The notes under the pieces are model-generated. The model had not been told where the DNA came from, ran no database searches, and saw only the letters and a list, made by a program, of their open reading frames with translations. 64,000 bases of DNA from Diplodia intermedia (lineage: Eukaryota > Ascomycota > Dothideomycetes > Botryosphaeriales > Botryosphaeriaceae). A program made the position numbers and the translations under genes. Location: contig JAKEKT010000043.1 in NCBI GenBank assembly GCA_021495925.1, positions 62,001 to 126,000 of the forward strand, read 5' to 3'. Positions 30,934 through 41,398 of this stretch are shown here, piece by piece; the first letter of the stretch is position 1; every line of letters begins with the position of its first letter.

Positions 30934-33900
30934 ATGAGCTCCACACCCATGTCCGTCTCAAACGCCTCGCTGGCGTCTGGGACCCCACAGCCACTCTCAT
31001 CTCAGTCTTCTAAGAGATTTCGCGTTCGTCGCTCCGGCTCGAAAAAACGCGTCACCGCTCGGGTGCCCTCTGGCATCCGGAGACGACCCGACTCTGTCTT
31101 CAGCCGACGTGGAACAGACACCCCGGTGCAGATTGTCGCGCCCTTCGCCGGCTCTGTGCCCCAGACTCCTTTCGAGATCCCCACCGCCAGGACTTCGTCA
31201 AAGAGGTGGATGATGATGATGGGCCGGTCAAAGCAACCAGAGCTCAGAGGCTGCGTGCTCCGAGCAGTCCCCAAGGCAGCACGGGCTCCCACTCTCCCAT
31301 CGCCAATTGCGGCTGCCCCAGGTTCTCCACTCAACCACCGCTCTCTATCGGACCCTCTCAGCCATGCACAGGTCGACGCAACCATGGCCATGTCACCAAA
31401 CGACGAGATTCTGAGCAACATTGGGCAATCGCCCGCATCGACCTCTACGCCGTCGCTCTTCCCGACTGTCTCAAACGTGTCGCCCGTCTCGCCGCCGAAG
31501 AAGAGCAAGAAGGACCGAAAGAGCGAGGGAGACGCAGGGCGCATTGGGTTCTGGAAGAATGGCAGAGCCCATTGGGAGGCGCAGGTGGCATCGATGCCTG
31601 CCGTGCCAGAGCTGGACTCCAGACCCATGAGACTTGAGACTCCGGTGCGCGAGCTGCCACAGGTGCAGAAGGACAAGAGGCCCAGGATCCAGGTCATTAT
31701 TCCCAACGATGTCCGCAACCGCGCTCCTCATGCGCGCCCTCCTTTCGTGTCACAGGCAGTGCAACACTCCAGCGCAGGTGAAATCATATCGTCGCGCGAT
31801 GTCTCGCCGCCCTTGGCGAACGACATGATTCAAGTACGTGATTCGGCCGTGTCGCCGCTGGCACAGCAGATCTTGGCGCAGCGGCAACAGACGGTGCCGA
31901 TTTATCTGGAGCAGGTCGCCGAAGTGCCCGGCTCGGCCGTCATGGCAAAACACCCGTCCATCTCGAGCTCTTCGGGAGCATCCAATTCGGAAAACGACGA
32001 TTCGAAATCCTCAGTCTACACCAAGAGCAACAGGACGTCGTGGACCAGCATCGACGACAACCTGGAGCCTGGTCTGCGGCAGAACTCGGACCTGACCAGA
32101 TCGGCAAGCAAGGCCTACTCCATCATCTCGCCTGCTGCAGCAGGTATCTTTGACGACGCGTCGCCCGTTGACACTGCCGCCAGCCAACGAGGTAGTCCGG
32201 TTTCAGAGATCAGCTTACACCAGTTGGGCAAGGACAAGCCCCTCCCCCCAGAGCCGCAAGCCCCAGCCATCAACCAGACGGTCGCCAAACTGCGGAGCAC
32301 GCTCAGTAGCCCGACGCTAAGCGCGAATCAGTCGATTGCGAGCAGGAGAAGCTCCCGCCGTGGCCACCGCGTTGCGTCCCTCCCGGCACGTGGCTTGGCA
32401 ACGGACAACGGCTCGGTTCCCCACAGCGATCCTCCAAGCCCAACCCTCAGCGAGGCTGAGACGGCGTTGGAAGAGCACCTATCATGCATCGCCGAGTGGG
32501 ATGACGTTCCTGGCACCAACGGGCTGGGATCATCGCGGATGCCATCATTCGCCTCCGTCCGCCCACCCACTCCCCCACGCAAATCGTCGCGGCGCAAGAC
32601 CCGAGTCGCGTCGCTGCCTGTTGGAAGCCCGGCGAATCACATCGCCGCTCAACAAGTAAGGCCTCTGTCTCTTAAGACGTCTTCTGCTTCTGCTCGATCT
32701 CATTACACGCACGTGCGAGGGCCGCGTCAGCCCTGGAACTTGACCATCCAGATCCCCAGTGCTGACCTTGATAAGCATAACCAGAAGAGCAGCAGCAACG
32801 CGAGCAAATCGCGCCATGGCCACAAGAGGACCCACTCGCGCCGCGTGCCAAGCTCGAGAGTCATCGCGCCCGACGCGGCCGAGGTTGTCATCCTCAGCAT
32901 CTACGAGAGAGTGCACTGTCTCGATGACCTCTTCTCCTTGGCCCGCGTCAACCGCGGCTTCTACCGCGTCTTCAAGCGCCATGAGCTGCGCCTTATGCGC
33001 TCCGCCTTGCAGAACGAATGCGCGCCGGCATGGGAGCACCGCGAGTCGTCGCCGCCGTACCCCTACGAGGGCGCCGAGCGGCAGCAGTACCTCCAGGTTC
33101 CGAACCTGGACAGCGCCCTGCCGGAGCCCGAACACACAGCCACCACCTACTTCCGCCACCACATGCGCGACACGCACATCATCACCGCGCTCAAGTCGCT
33201 GGTATTGACGAGATGCCAGTCGTTCCTGCGCCCGGAAACGGTCATGGCGCTGGCTAGCCGCGACGCCGCCCGCGCCGCCCGCATCGACCGGGCTTTCTGG
33301 CGCATTTGGACCTTCTGCACCATCTTTGGTTACGGCAAGGGTCGTGAGGATGATATCGTGGGCCAGATGGATTGGCTCCGTGGCGGCCCGCTGGTGCACC
33401 AGACGAGCATCCGGGCCACCATCATGACCAGTGACTCGTTTGACGCGAGTGGCGCGCTCCTCAACGCTCCCGAGCACTTTGCAAAGGGCAATGGGCCGAA
33501 GGGCCTCTCGGCCGAGGAGCTGTACGACATGACGGAGATCTGGACGTGCATGGGCGTCCTGGTCTCGGCTTTGGAGGGCCGCACCGAGCAGGCCAGGGAG
33601 TTTGGCGTGTATGAAGTGACGGATGTCCGTGGTGGTGATATCGACGGCGAGGAGAAGATGCTTCGTAAGTGCTTTCCATCCCTGCTTCTCTCCTGCAGGC
33701 GCTGACATTCTACCAGAGGAGTGGCTCTACTATCTCTCCACCCTTGGGCTCTCCGTTGTCCTCGAGGTCGCCGCTGTCTCCACCAAGACGGATTCGTCCG
33801 CCTTCATGCTGGCTCTCGAGAATGGCTGGATGAACTGGGTCCCACCTCAGCTTGACGGCTCCCGCCGGGCGTTCCTGAAGGAGGCCGTTGCACGCGTGTA

Positions 33901-35338
33901 CGAGGAGAAGATCGCCGCCATGGCCGTGACGAGCCCGCAGGACGAGGTGGCCGAGATGCGCCAGGTCCAGCGCCAGCGCATGGCCGCGCACAAGGCCGAG
34001 ATCCGCACCCGCCGCCGCACCGGCGACTACGCCCTCGTGCGCATGAGCATGGAGCGGCCGATGAGCGAGTGGGAAGGCGTCTTCAACCACCTGGACCGGT
34101 CGGCGGCCGACCAGGGCAACAGCAGCGGCGGCGGCGGCGGCATCGCCTCGCCCCAGCCGCGCCGTCACGTCTCCACCTCGTCGAGCGTCATGGCCGGCGC
34201 CCCCACGCCCTGCCCTCCCGGCCCCGCCAACGTCGCCCGCTCCCACAGCGAGCTCATCGCCTTGCCCCCCATGCCCGAGCTCCCGGGAGCTGCTTCTTCG
34301 TCCGCCAGCCACGCCGCCGCCGCCCGACCGGACCACTTCCAGTTTCCCGCGGGACAACAGCCACCACCGCAACATCAGCTCCAGCAGCAGATGCAAGAGC
34401 GCAGGGGTGGCACCGGCGCCGGCGGCCGCGGCGCCGGCCACCAGAACTCGTTTCTGCAGACGCTCGCGCAGGCGAAGCAGTTCGACTACGGCTCGCCGTC
34501 GCCGACCGAGCAGCACCCGGCCCTGCGCTCCACCCCTTCGTCATCCTCGTTCGGCTCGTCGGACAACAGCAGGCGGGGCAGCGCCGATAGCGGCGTCAGC
34601 CCGGCGGCCCCTGGAAGCAGCAATGGCAGGCTGTTCTCGGAGGAGGCGGTGCACCCGGCGTTCCGTAACATTGCGAGGTCGCAGCCGCAGCAGCAGCAGC
34701 AGCAACGGCGTGGCTCGCGGCAGCAACAGCAACAGCAACAGCACTCGTCGAACTCGAGCATCAGCTCGATGAATGCGTCCGCCAATGCCTCGCCGCATAT
34801 GAGCTCCCACGCCCTGCCGCCCAGCTACGCCCAACAGCAGCAGCAGCAGCAGTCGACGGCCGTGAAGCACAGCCAAAACACCACCACGACCGCCACGGCT
34901 ACACGCTACTACTCCCAACCCGCGCACCAGCAGCAGCAAAACCACAACCACCCACCCGCGCACCCCGCCTACCCCTACTCCCCGCAACAGCACCATCGCC
35001 ACACCTCCCAACCCCTGCCCCCCTCCTCCTTCCAACACCAACTATACCAACAACACCAACAACAACACAACCGCCACCACTCCCTGCCCGCGGAGAACAA
35101 CCCGCCCGTCCCCGCCCACCGCGCCCGCGTCTCCAGCCAGCACCCCTTCCAGCAACAGATCCTGTCGTCGTCGCTGCTGTCCGGCGATGCCCCCGGCGCC
35201 AATTCGGCGGAGAGGGCGATATTCCGCATCGTCGAGATGGGCTTCACGGCGGACGAGGCCAAGTTCGCGCTGATGAAGACGGATGCCGGGGATGGGTTGA
35301 GGGTGGATCGCGCGGTGGAGTTGTTGTTGAGTCGGTAG
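30934..35338 (+). CDS. Large F-box-like and UBA-domain protein
   Basis: Two exons, 30934-33664 and 33717-35338, joined over a 52-base GTAAGT..CCAG intron, give 1450 residues. Residues 1-640 are Ser/Pro-rich and basic, probably disordered. An F-box-like segment lies at about 645-692 (VVILSIYERV, DDLFSLARVNRGFYRVF, HELRLM). A helical conserved block follows across the intron (EWLYYLSTLGLSVVLEVA, FMLALENGWMNWVPP). The next 450 residues are Gln/His/Ser-rich with polyglutamine runs. A UBA domain closes the protein (about 1408-1450: IVEMGFTADEAKFALMKT, then VDRAVELLLSR). An F-box joined to UBA suggests an adaptor linking substrates and ubiquitin, in nucleus or cytosol; substrates are unknown. The F-box call is weaker than the UBA call. 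Confidence 0.82.
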
Positions 35339-36229
35339 GGTGGGTGGTTTGCTGCCTTTATTTTTTCTTCTCTTTTTGTTGTGTTGCGGAATATTGATAC
35401 CCTCATTCTGGTAGCTTTTTTTGTTGTTTGTGTCTTTTCTGGTTTAGGCAGGTAGGGGGTGGATGGATGGATGGATTGGTTGGTTGGGGAGGTGAGATAC
35501 GATACCCTGAGGTTCTCTTTTGTTTTGGGTTAGTTGGGGAGGGAGGTATGGCTAGTCTGAGAGTGCGAGGTGGGAATGATAGTGATTGACGAAAGAGACT
35601 TGAAGATGGATCTATCACACCTTGTTGTATGCTTATGTTGCTCCTTCGATGGTCGTCAACCCGTAAGCCGGCCATCGGAGCGACTCCCGATACCTCATGG
35701 ACATAGCTTTGATTGTGTCGAGACAGTGTCCATTGGCTGGCCTAGAGTAAAGCCGACGATCATCCCATTGGACCTCACACAATATCCGGCATTGCGCAGC
35801 GCACGAAGCATGCATACACAACGCCTAACCCCATTTTCCTTTGACTGAATTCCCAGCTCGCATTCTTGAGAAACGGATCGGAGTGCATAGACGGGTAAGA
35901 AAGCTTTACAACGGCTCAGTCCATCGGAATGACGACGGGGCGTGTGGGCGTGTCACGCCTACGTCATCCCCAACATCCCCCCGCTCAGGGTTTGGAAACG
36001 TCAAAGGACCATATAGCGGGGCAACAGCCGTCAAAGAAGAAGCTTGTCATAGCAAAGCCGCACGTTCGCCCTCAAAGCAACGACATCAGAAAACGTAGCT
36101 GATTTTTTTTTCTTTCCCCAACGCAAATCCACCAACCACCGAAAACCGCCCCACATTCCTTCCTTTCCTCGAAAGACAGCGGGGAAGAAAAAAAAAAAGA
36201 GCCAGGAAACCCCGGTCCCGCCAAACAAA
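35339..36229. other. Intergenic, 0.9 kb
   Basis: 3' flank of the F-box/UBA gene, then promoter of the small gene at 36230. A T8 run and an A12 run lie just before that start (36104-36200). No gene is seen. Confidence 0.5.
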
Positions 36230-36655
36230 ATGCACACCCTCCAACGTCTCCACCACCACTTCCTCCACCGGCCCATGACCCGCCGCCCCACCACCGTCCT
36301 CCCCACCGCCGCCGCCGCCGCACGCCTCCTACCCACCACAACCACCACCAGACCCTTCACCCCCACCCCCACAACACCAACGCCAACCAACAAGCAATCG
36401 CAGTCCCCCCCTGCTCCCCGCCCAGGCGACAAACCCATGAACGCCGGGCCCCTCTACTCCCCCAGCAACAGCAATCCCAGCGACAGCCAGACGACGAACG
36501 AAACAAGCAGCACCAGCACGAGCAACGCCTCGCGAGACGAACACAAAACCGGCGACGATCACCCCGCCAAGCAGCCGGATCCGCAGGCGGCACCGACGAG
36601 GGGGACGGGGGTTGGGGGGATGGGGGAGGTGGCGGGGGGGAATGGGAAGGTTTGA
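36230..36655 (+). CDS. Small protein, probable mitochondrial import signal
   Basis: Single exon, 141 residues. The N-terminus has His/Arg and hydrophobic residues without acids (MHTLQRLHHHFLHRPMTRRP), like a mitochondrial targeting peptide. A Thr/Pro-rich linker follows, then GDKPMNAGPLYSPSNSN and DDHPAKQPDPQ, strings that look like a conserved fungal small-protein core. No catalytic motif is seen. Function is unknown; the coding call rests on the N-terminal signal and this core. Confidence 0.55.
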   Translation: MHTLQRLHHHFLHRPMTRRPTTVLPTAAAAARLLPTTTTTRPFTPTPTTPTPTNKQSQSPPAPRPGDKPMNAGPLYSPSNSNPSDSQTTNETSSTSTSNASRDEHKTGDDHPAKQPDPQAAPTRGTGVGGMGEVAGGNGKV

Positions 36656-37006
36656 GACGGTGGGAGGTGGTTGGTTGATTGATTGATGCTTGGTGGGGGA
36701 GGGACAGACGGTGGGGGCTTGGGTGGGATGGGATGGCGGGGATGTGGGGTTGGTTTGTGCGGGAGAAGCTATCGGCGGGGCTTCTTCTGATGGTGTGGTG
36801 GTAAACCGGTGGTGCGTGTGTGTCACTGCTTGAGTCTGGTCTTCGCTGGGGTGTGGCGGGCGGTCAACGTGTGGATGTATATGGTCGGGTCGGTGCTTCA
36901 CATTGCAAGAGACGCCGCGCGCGGTCACGGACGATGTATTATGATTCGGTACGGGGGCGGCGGTCCAGGGAAATATAAGCCAGGAGTTCGTAGCCAAACG
37001 GGATTA
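36656..37006. other. Short intergenic stretch between convergent genes
   Basis: G-rich to about 36780, then mixed. It holds the 3' flanks of both neighbours. Nothing else is seen. Confidence 0.5.
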
Positions 37007-37764
37007 TTAGTACATGGGGTCTCCGAGCGCGTTAAGTGACGCGTAGCAGGTGCCATCGCTGCAGTATCCCGACGGCGTCATCCAGCCCCAGAGTTCTGTT
37101 GCAGGCGCGCGGGAATCAGTCACTGTACGGTTTCGAGTAGGACGAGGGAGGGAGAAACGCTACACCACGCCACGCTACGCACCCAGCTGCTTTCCGTTGG
37201 CGAAGATGACATTGGCGGCGGCGCCGATCGTCCCGGTGCAGGCTTTGGAGCCCGACACTTGGTCGCAGGTGATGACCAAAGGCGCGGTGCCCGACGTGTC
37301 GATGTTCGTGGCGCCGTAGCAGCGCCCTTCGTGGCACCAACCGGCGACGGAGGCTTGGCCGGCTGTTGTTGGAGATGGAGCTCGTTAGCTGGACGGCGTC
37401 CGTCGTGTGCCAGGCAGGTACCGTTTGCTTACTGTATTTGTCGCCGTCGACGAGGAGGTTCTCGATGGTACCGGAGAGAGTGACGTTGCACTTCCAATCG
37501 ACGCCGCAGGTGCCGGATACTGCGGTGAGGGTCAGACGGGAATGTGTGAGTTTGGGGCGATTCATTTGGCTTACGGATGCCGTGGGCGGCGTTTATCACC
37601 GCGTCCGGGGCAGTGTTTATATCGGACGGAAGGCTTATGGGACTGGAGACGGCGTCGGCCACGTTGCCGGCGGTACCAGACACACCGGCAACACCGTCCA
37701 GCGGGGCAGCGGAGCCGAGAAGAGCGAAGCCAGAGACGGCGAGGAATTGAGCAAGGAACTTCAT
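37007..37764 (-). CDS. Small cysteine-rich secreted protein (effector-like)
   Basis: Four exons (37764-37575, 37519-37433, 37362-37183, 37095-37007) are separated by introns of 55, 70 and 87 bases, all GT..AG and all in phase 1, giving 181 residues. A classic signal peptide (MKFLAQFLAVSGFALLGSAA) should be cut near residue 20. The mature part has eight cysteines in closely paired groups: CGVDWKC, CHEGRC, TC, AC, YC and TC, consistent with disulfide bonding outside the cell. No membrane anchor, repeat or dibasic processing site is seen, so it is not an obvious peptide precursor. It is a candidate effector or cell-wall-associated protein; no family was recognised. Confidence 0.78.
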
Positions 37765-38494
37765 CCTGGAATGAATGAAAAAAAGGAAGGAGACGTGGTA
37801 TTGCGAAAGAAGGAAACAGTGAGATGCTGGTTGGTTAGAGACTAATGAGAGAACCTGACACAAACGAGGGTCCATCCATCCCGCGCGGATTGCCGATCAC
37901 TTTTATTGTATAGTGCGTGCATGGAGCATATTGACAACACAGAGGGCGGGCGGAGACATCCGAACGGGCGTTTGACGCATGGCAGCCGGCCGTCGTTGGC
38001 GTGCGTCCCCAGCGGCAGTAGCGGTATTGCGTACGGGGAGCTATGGCCAACCGACTGGCTGTACCTGAAACGCGCGGCACTAAAGCGCGGGCGACTTAGG
38101 GGGGGGGGCTTCCAGAATGTATCTAGACTCAGCCTCGTGCTCGATTAGGGTTCGCTTGGCGCCCGCCACATTGTCGGTAATTTGGGCCGTTAGCCTGGAT
38201 AATACGACTGCCAATAACGGCTCGCTCATGCCCGGGACTGGGGCTGGGGCTGGTGAGGCCATCCCATCACTCTCGGTTCTTGAGCGTCCCGTGATCCTAT
38301 GTTGTTGGCGGTTGTGTGGCGGTTGAAGGTGAGCGGATTGGCCCGTTGAGGAAAGTCCGTAGTGCTCTTGATCGCCAGCGCGGCTACAGACACGTCATGA
38401 GATTTAGCGTATCATCAAGCAGCTTGGATGATTCACTAAAGTCGTCGCTTGAGCATTGTTCGGTTGTCGGTCAACAAGAGAAAGAGAAGCGTTA
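37765..38494. other. Intergenic between two minus-strand genes
   Basis: Presumed promoter of the secreted-protein gene and 3' flank of the UstYa-like gene. No gene is seen. Confidence 0.5.
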
Positions 38495-39331
38495 CTAAAG
38501 TCCGTCTGTTCCATCATCGCACTTGGAAAAGTGGTCTTCCAGAGTCCAGCCCGGCTGTCCATCGTGGAAGCAAGCCGTGTTTGCCGTCGCGTAGTCCCGC
38601 AGTGCTGCCCAGCTCTTGCAACGGTGTACTTGCCCATCGCCTGCCATGTGGTCGCCGGCACCGTGCAGGGGAGTGCTGTCAGCATTGCACATGATATGCT
38701 GGCGTAGTGCATCAAAGCAATGCCGGTTGTGAGCGATGGGCCATTGGGGAGGAGTTCCGTGGTACAGGTCAAGTAGCGTTCGTCGTATGAGGCGCTGTGT
38801 TCAGTCAGGCGGGCTTGACTTGGATTATGACAGCGGGAAGACTTACGAGGCAGTGGAGCTGATGGTACGCCTCGAGGAGGTACATGGCCTTGTCAGGCCG
38901 ATCAGGGATTTCCATGGACGGTGCCCACTGTAACGAGTCAGCGCAGGTTGAGAGCGGTGGATAGGCGTCCAAACATTATGCGCCGTGGCCCAGTCACGGT
39001 CTACTGCAATATGGCCATGAGCAGTGTTAATGTTGTCCCAAAGCTGGTCGGCCTCGCTGTCGTTGTTGGAACTCCAGGGCGTGTGCCAGCTAAATTGGAC
39101 GAAATCCGTAGGCAACTCCTCCGCTCTGGCAACCGAATCCGGTAAGGGTGCTGCTATTGCTGAGCTGGCGTGAAAGAGATATAGCGACGCCGCAAACAGA
39201 GCCATATTGAACAGGGAAAGAATAGCAAGAAAAACAGTCGGCCGGCGCATCCTCCCGGGTGACCTATTTCGAGCCGCGTCTGCATCTTGCCCCTCGACGT
39301 TGTTTGGTAAAGGCTGGTATGCGATAGCCAT
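38495..39331 (-). CDS. UstYa-family (DUF3328) oxidase-like membrane protein
   Basis: Three exons (39331-38975, 38927-38847, 38794-38495), with introns of 47 and 52 bases, all phase 0, give 245 residues. The first intron uses a weak GTTTGG donor. A cytosolic N-terminus, one membrane helix (about 33-53) and the two HxxHC signatures define the family: HQLHC near the end of exon 2 and HNRHC in exon 3. UstYa-type proteins catalyse oxidative cyclisation or related steps in fungal RiPP and other secondary-metabolite pathways, probably at secretory membranes. No precursor peptide, methyltransferase, tyrosinase or synthase is seen nearby, so its substrate is unknown. It is divergent to the PTH11-like gene. 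Confidence 0.88.
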
Positions 39332-39759
39332 GTTGCACACCCGTGGGATGCGAAGTGTTCACAGCAAGTGGTGATACTTCAGTTATAGAGCGGCGATGAT
39401 AAGGGTCATGCATCGCACGAGAGCTCAGGCACCGCTCGGACGTAGAAATGACTAGTATATGAACAGGGGTTGCACGCCCAACTGAAACGGTCAGGTCCTC
39501 CGCTATGGTTTGTCCGGGTTCTGCCGCCGCATCGTGGCGTAATCGCCAAATGCCACGCTACCGATTAGCCCGACTACTTGGCGACGCCGGGTCGCTTTGC
39601 CCTTGGAGCCGCGCTCTGCTCGGCAGGTGGAAATAAGTATGCATCGGTGCTCTTCTTCTGCCGGTACACGTCCCTCGTTCTCGCTGTTCCAAGCACAGGC
39701 GGCTGGCCGCTGTCTCCAGCCTCCCGTCATTCACTCTCGCACGAGCATTCACCGGATTA
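39332..39759. promoter_or_regulatory. Divergent promoter region, UstYa-like and PTH11-like genes
   Basis: A 428-base region between two head-to-head genes, so it must hold both promoters. No specific operator could be defended. Confidence 0.5.
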
Positions 39760-41178
39760 ATGAGCTACGTGAATAAGGAGTCTTGCTCGGCGGCTGGTAT
39801 CGCTCTGGCAGTGCTCGCTTTGTTGGCTGTTTCGGTGAGAATTGCTTACCGGCTCAAAGCAAACCATAAGCTTAGCCACAATCGCTTTCTGAATTACTTA
39901 GACGACCTCTTCTGTTTACTGGCCGTATTACCCTCTATCGGAACCGCTGTAGTTTTGGTTTACGGTAAGGCTTTAACAGCATAACTTCGAAATCCGCTTA
40001 CGGTATTCAGGCGCCCAAGTCAATGTAATTGGCCAGCATAATGATGCTTCCAACGCCCAGGACTGGATCACAAGTACAACTCCCGATCTAGTATTGATGG
40101 AGAAGGTATCAATACCCACATCCCCAATCCCCTGTATAAGCATTCTAATATCATCGCCAGTTTGTCTACATGGTCTTCGTAATGCAGCCTCTTGCAATCG
40201 GCTTCATCAAGCTTTCGTTCCTCTTCTTTTACCGCCGGATCTTCTTTGTGTACAAGTCATTCCAGGTCATCTCGCTAATCCTCGTCGCAATTACTGTTGC
40301 GTGGATCATCGCCTTTTTCTTCGGCTTTACCTTTGCATGCGGCACCGACTTCGCCACAAACTGGGCCTCCCTTTCCGAGATTGGGGAGAAATGCGGGTTC
40401 GGCTTCATGGCCACCGTTGTTTATGCTATCCTCGATGCAGTCTTAGACTTCATCATCCTGATTCTGCCGTTTCCGTGGGTGAGCTTCCGCATTCTCTACG
40501 CTGTTGCGCGGGCCACCGACTGACGACTGGAAGATTTGGCAACTTCAGATGCCTATTGCCCGCAAGTTTCAGGTCTGCGGTGTATTTATGCTTGGTGGCG
40601 TGTAAGTCTTGCCAGTTTATGATACTCAATTACTCGAGCTGACACTCTTGGTTTTTTGCAGTGCCGCTGCTTCAGCAATTGTCCGGATGGTCATCTGCAT
40701 CCAGCAAAGCACACCTTCGAGTCAGTCCTATCTTTCCCATTCGCAACAAATGTTTTTTTTTTGCTAACAGCCAAAGGTGCGCTTGACAAGACGACTATCA
40801 TGGGCATGCCGCCGTACGATATATTAGTATGTATCCACAGTAGATACTTTCCACGGGTGTTGCTGATGGGATTTGCAGGGAATCACCAGTGCCGGCATCT
40901 TCTGGACCGTCATCGAAACCAATGTTGCCCTGATCGCATGCTGTCTTCCGACTCTGCACGCACTCTTCAAGCCAACCGCATTCGGCGCTGCCATCAGTCG
41001 TGTCCATGGCTTTTTCTCGTCGAAAGGCTCAACGCGCGGATCGTCAAAAGAGGTGTTGCCCCTATCGAATCTGACCGCCGCCTCGAGGATCAGTCGGTTT
41101 TCCTGTAACAGAGATCACACCAATGCGGCTTTATCGAACAGACAGCGCGCCGAGTTTTACAGAGTCGAAAGCGTATAG
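39760..41178 (+). CDS. PTH11-like / SAT4-type seven-helix membrane protein
   Basis: Seven exons (39760-39964, 40011-40105, 40161-40478, 40534-40601, 40662-40720, 40771-40826, 40879-41178), with six introns of 46-60 bases, all frame-consistent, give 366 residues. Hydrophobic helices include IALAVLALLAVSVRIAY, DDLFCLLAVLPSIG, QPLAIGFIKLSFLFFYRRIF, VISLILVAITVAWIIAFFF and FWTVIETNVALIACCLPTL. The IKLSFLFFYRRIF and FWTVIETNVA blocks are family hallmarks of the fungal rhodopsin-like domain (PF20684). A Ser-rich cytosolic tail follows. Such proteins sit in the plasma membrane and are thought to sense surfaces or small molecules; the ligand is unknown. The CFEM domain of classic Pth11 is absent. Confidence 0.87.
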
Positions 41179-41398
41179 CTGATATCATGGCTTAATACGT
41201 CCGTTCTCATTACGCAAGACTGGACGTAGACTGAAACAGTCCGCCCCCGAACCGAGCAATGACTCTTACAATTACCTCTCATCAACCGGCTATTTGGACA
41301 ATCGCAGACTCGTAAAGAAAATCCAGTAAATTCAGACGCGGAACCAAAAGACAAAAAGGATTTCTCAAAGCCAAAACATGCGTGCCGACCGTCTCTCG

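Noticed and set aside
37007..37764. Secreted protein as a RiPP precursor for the UstYa-like enzyme
   Set aside because: No repeated cores and no dibasic processing sites in the spliced product.
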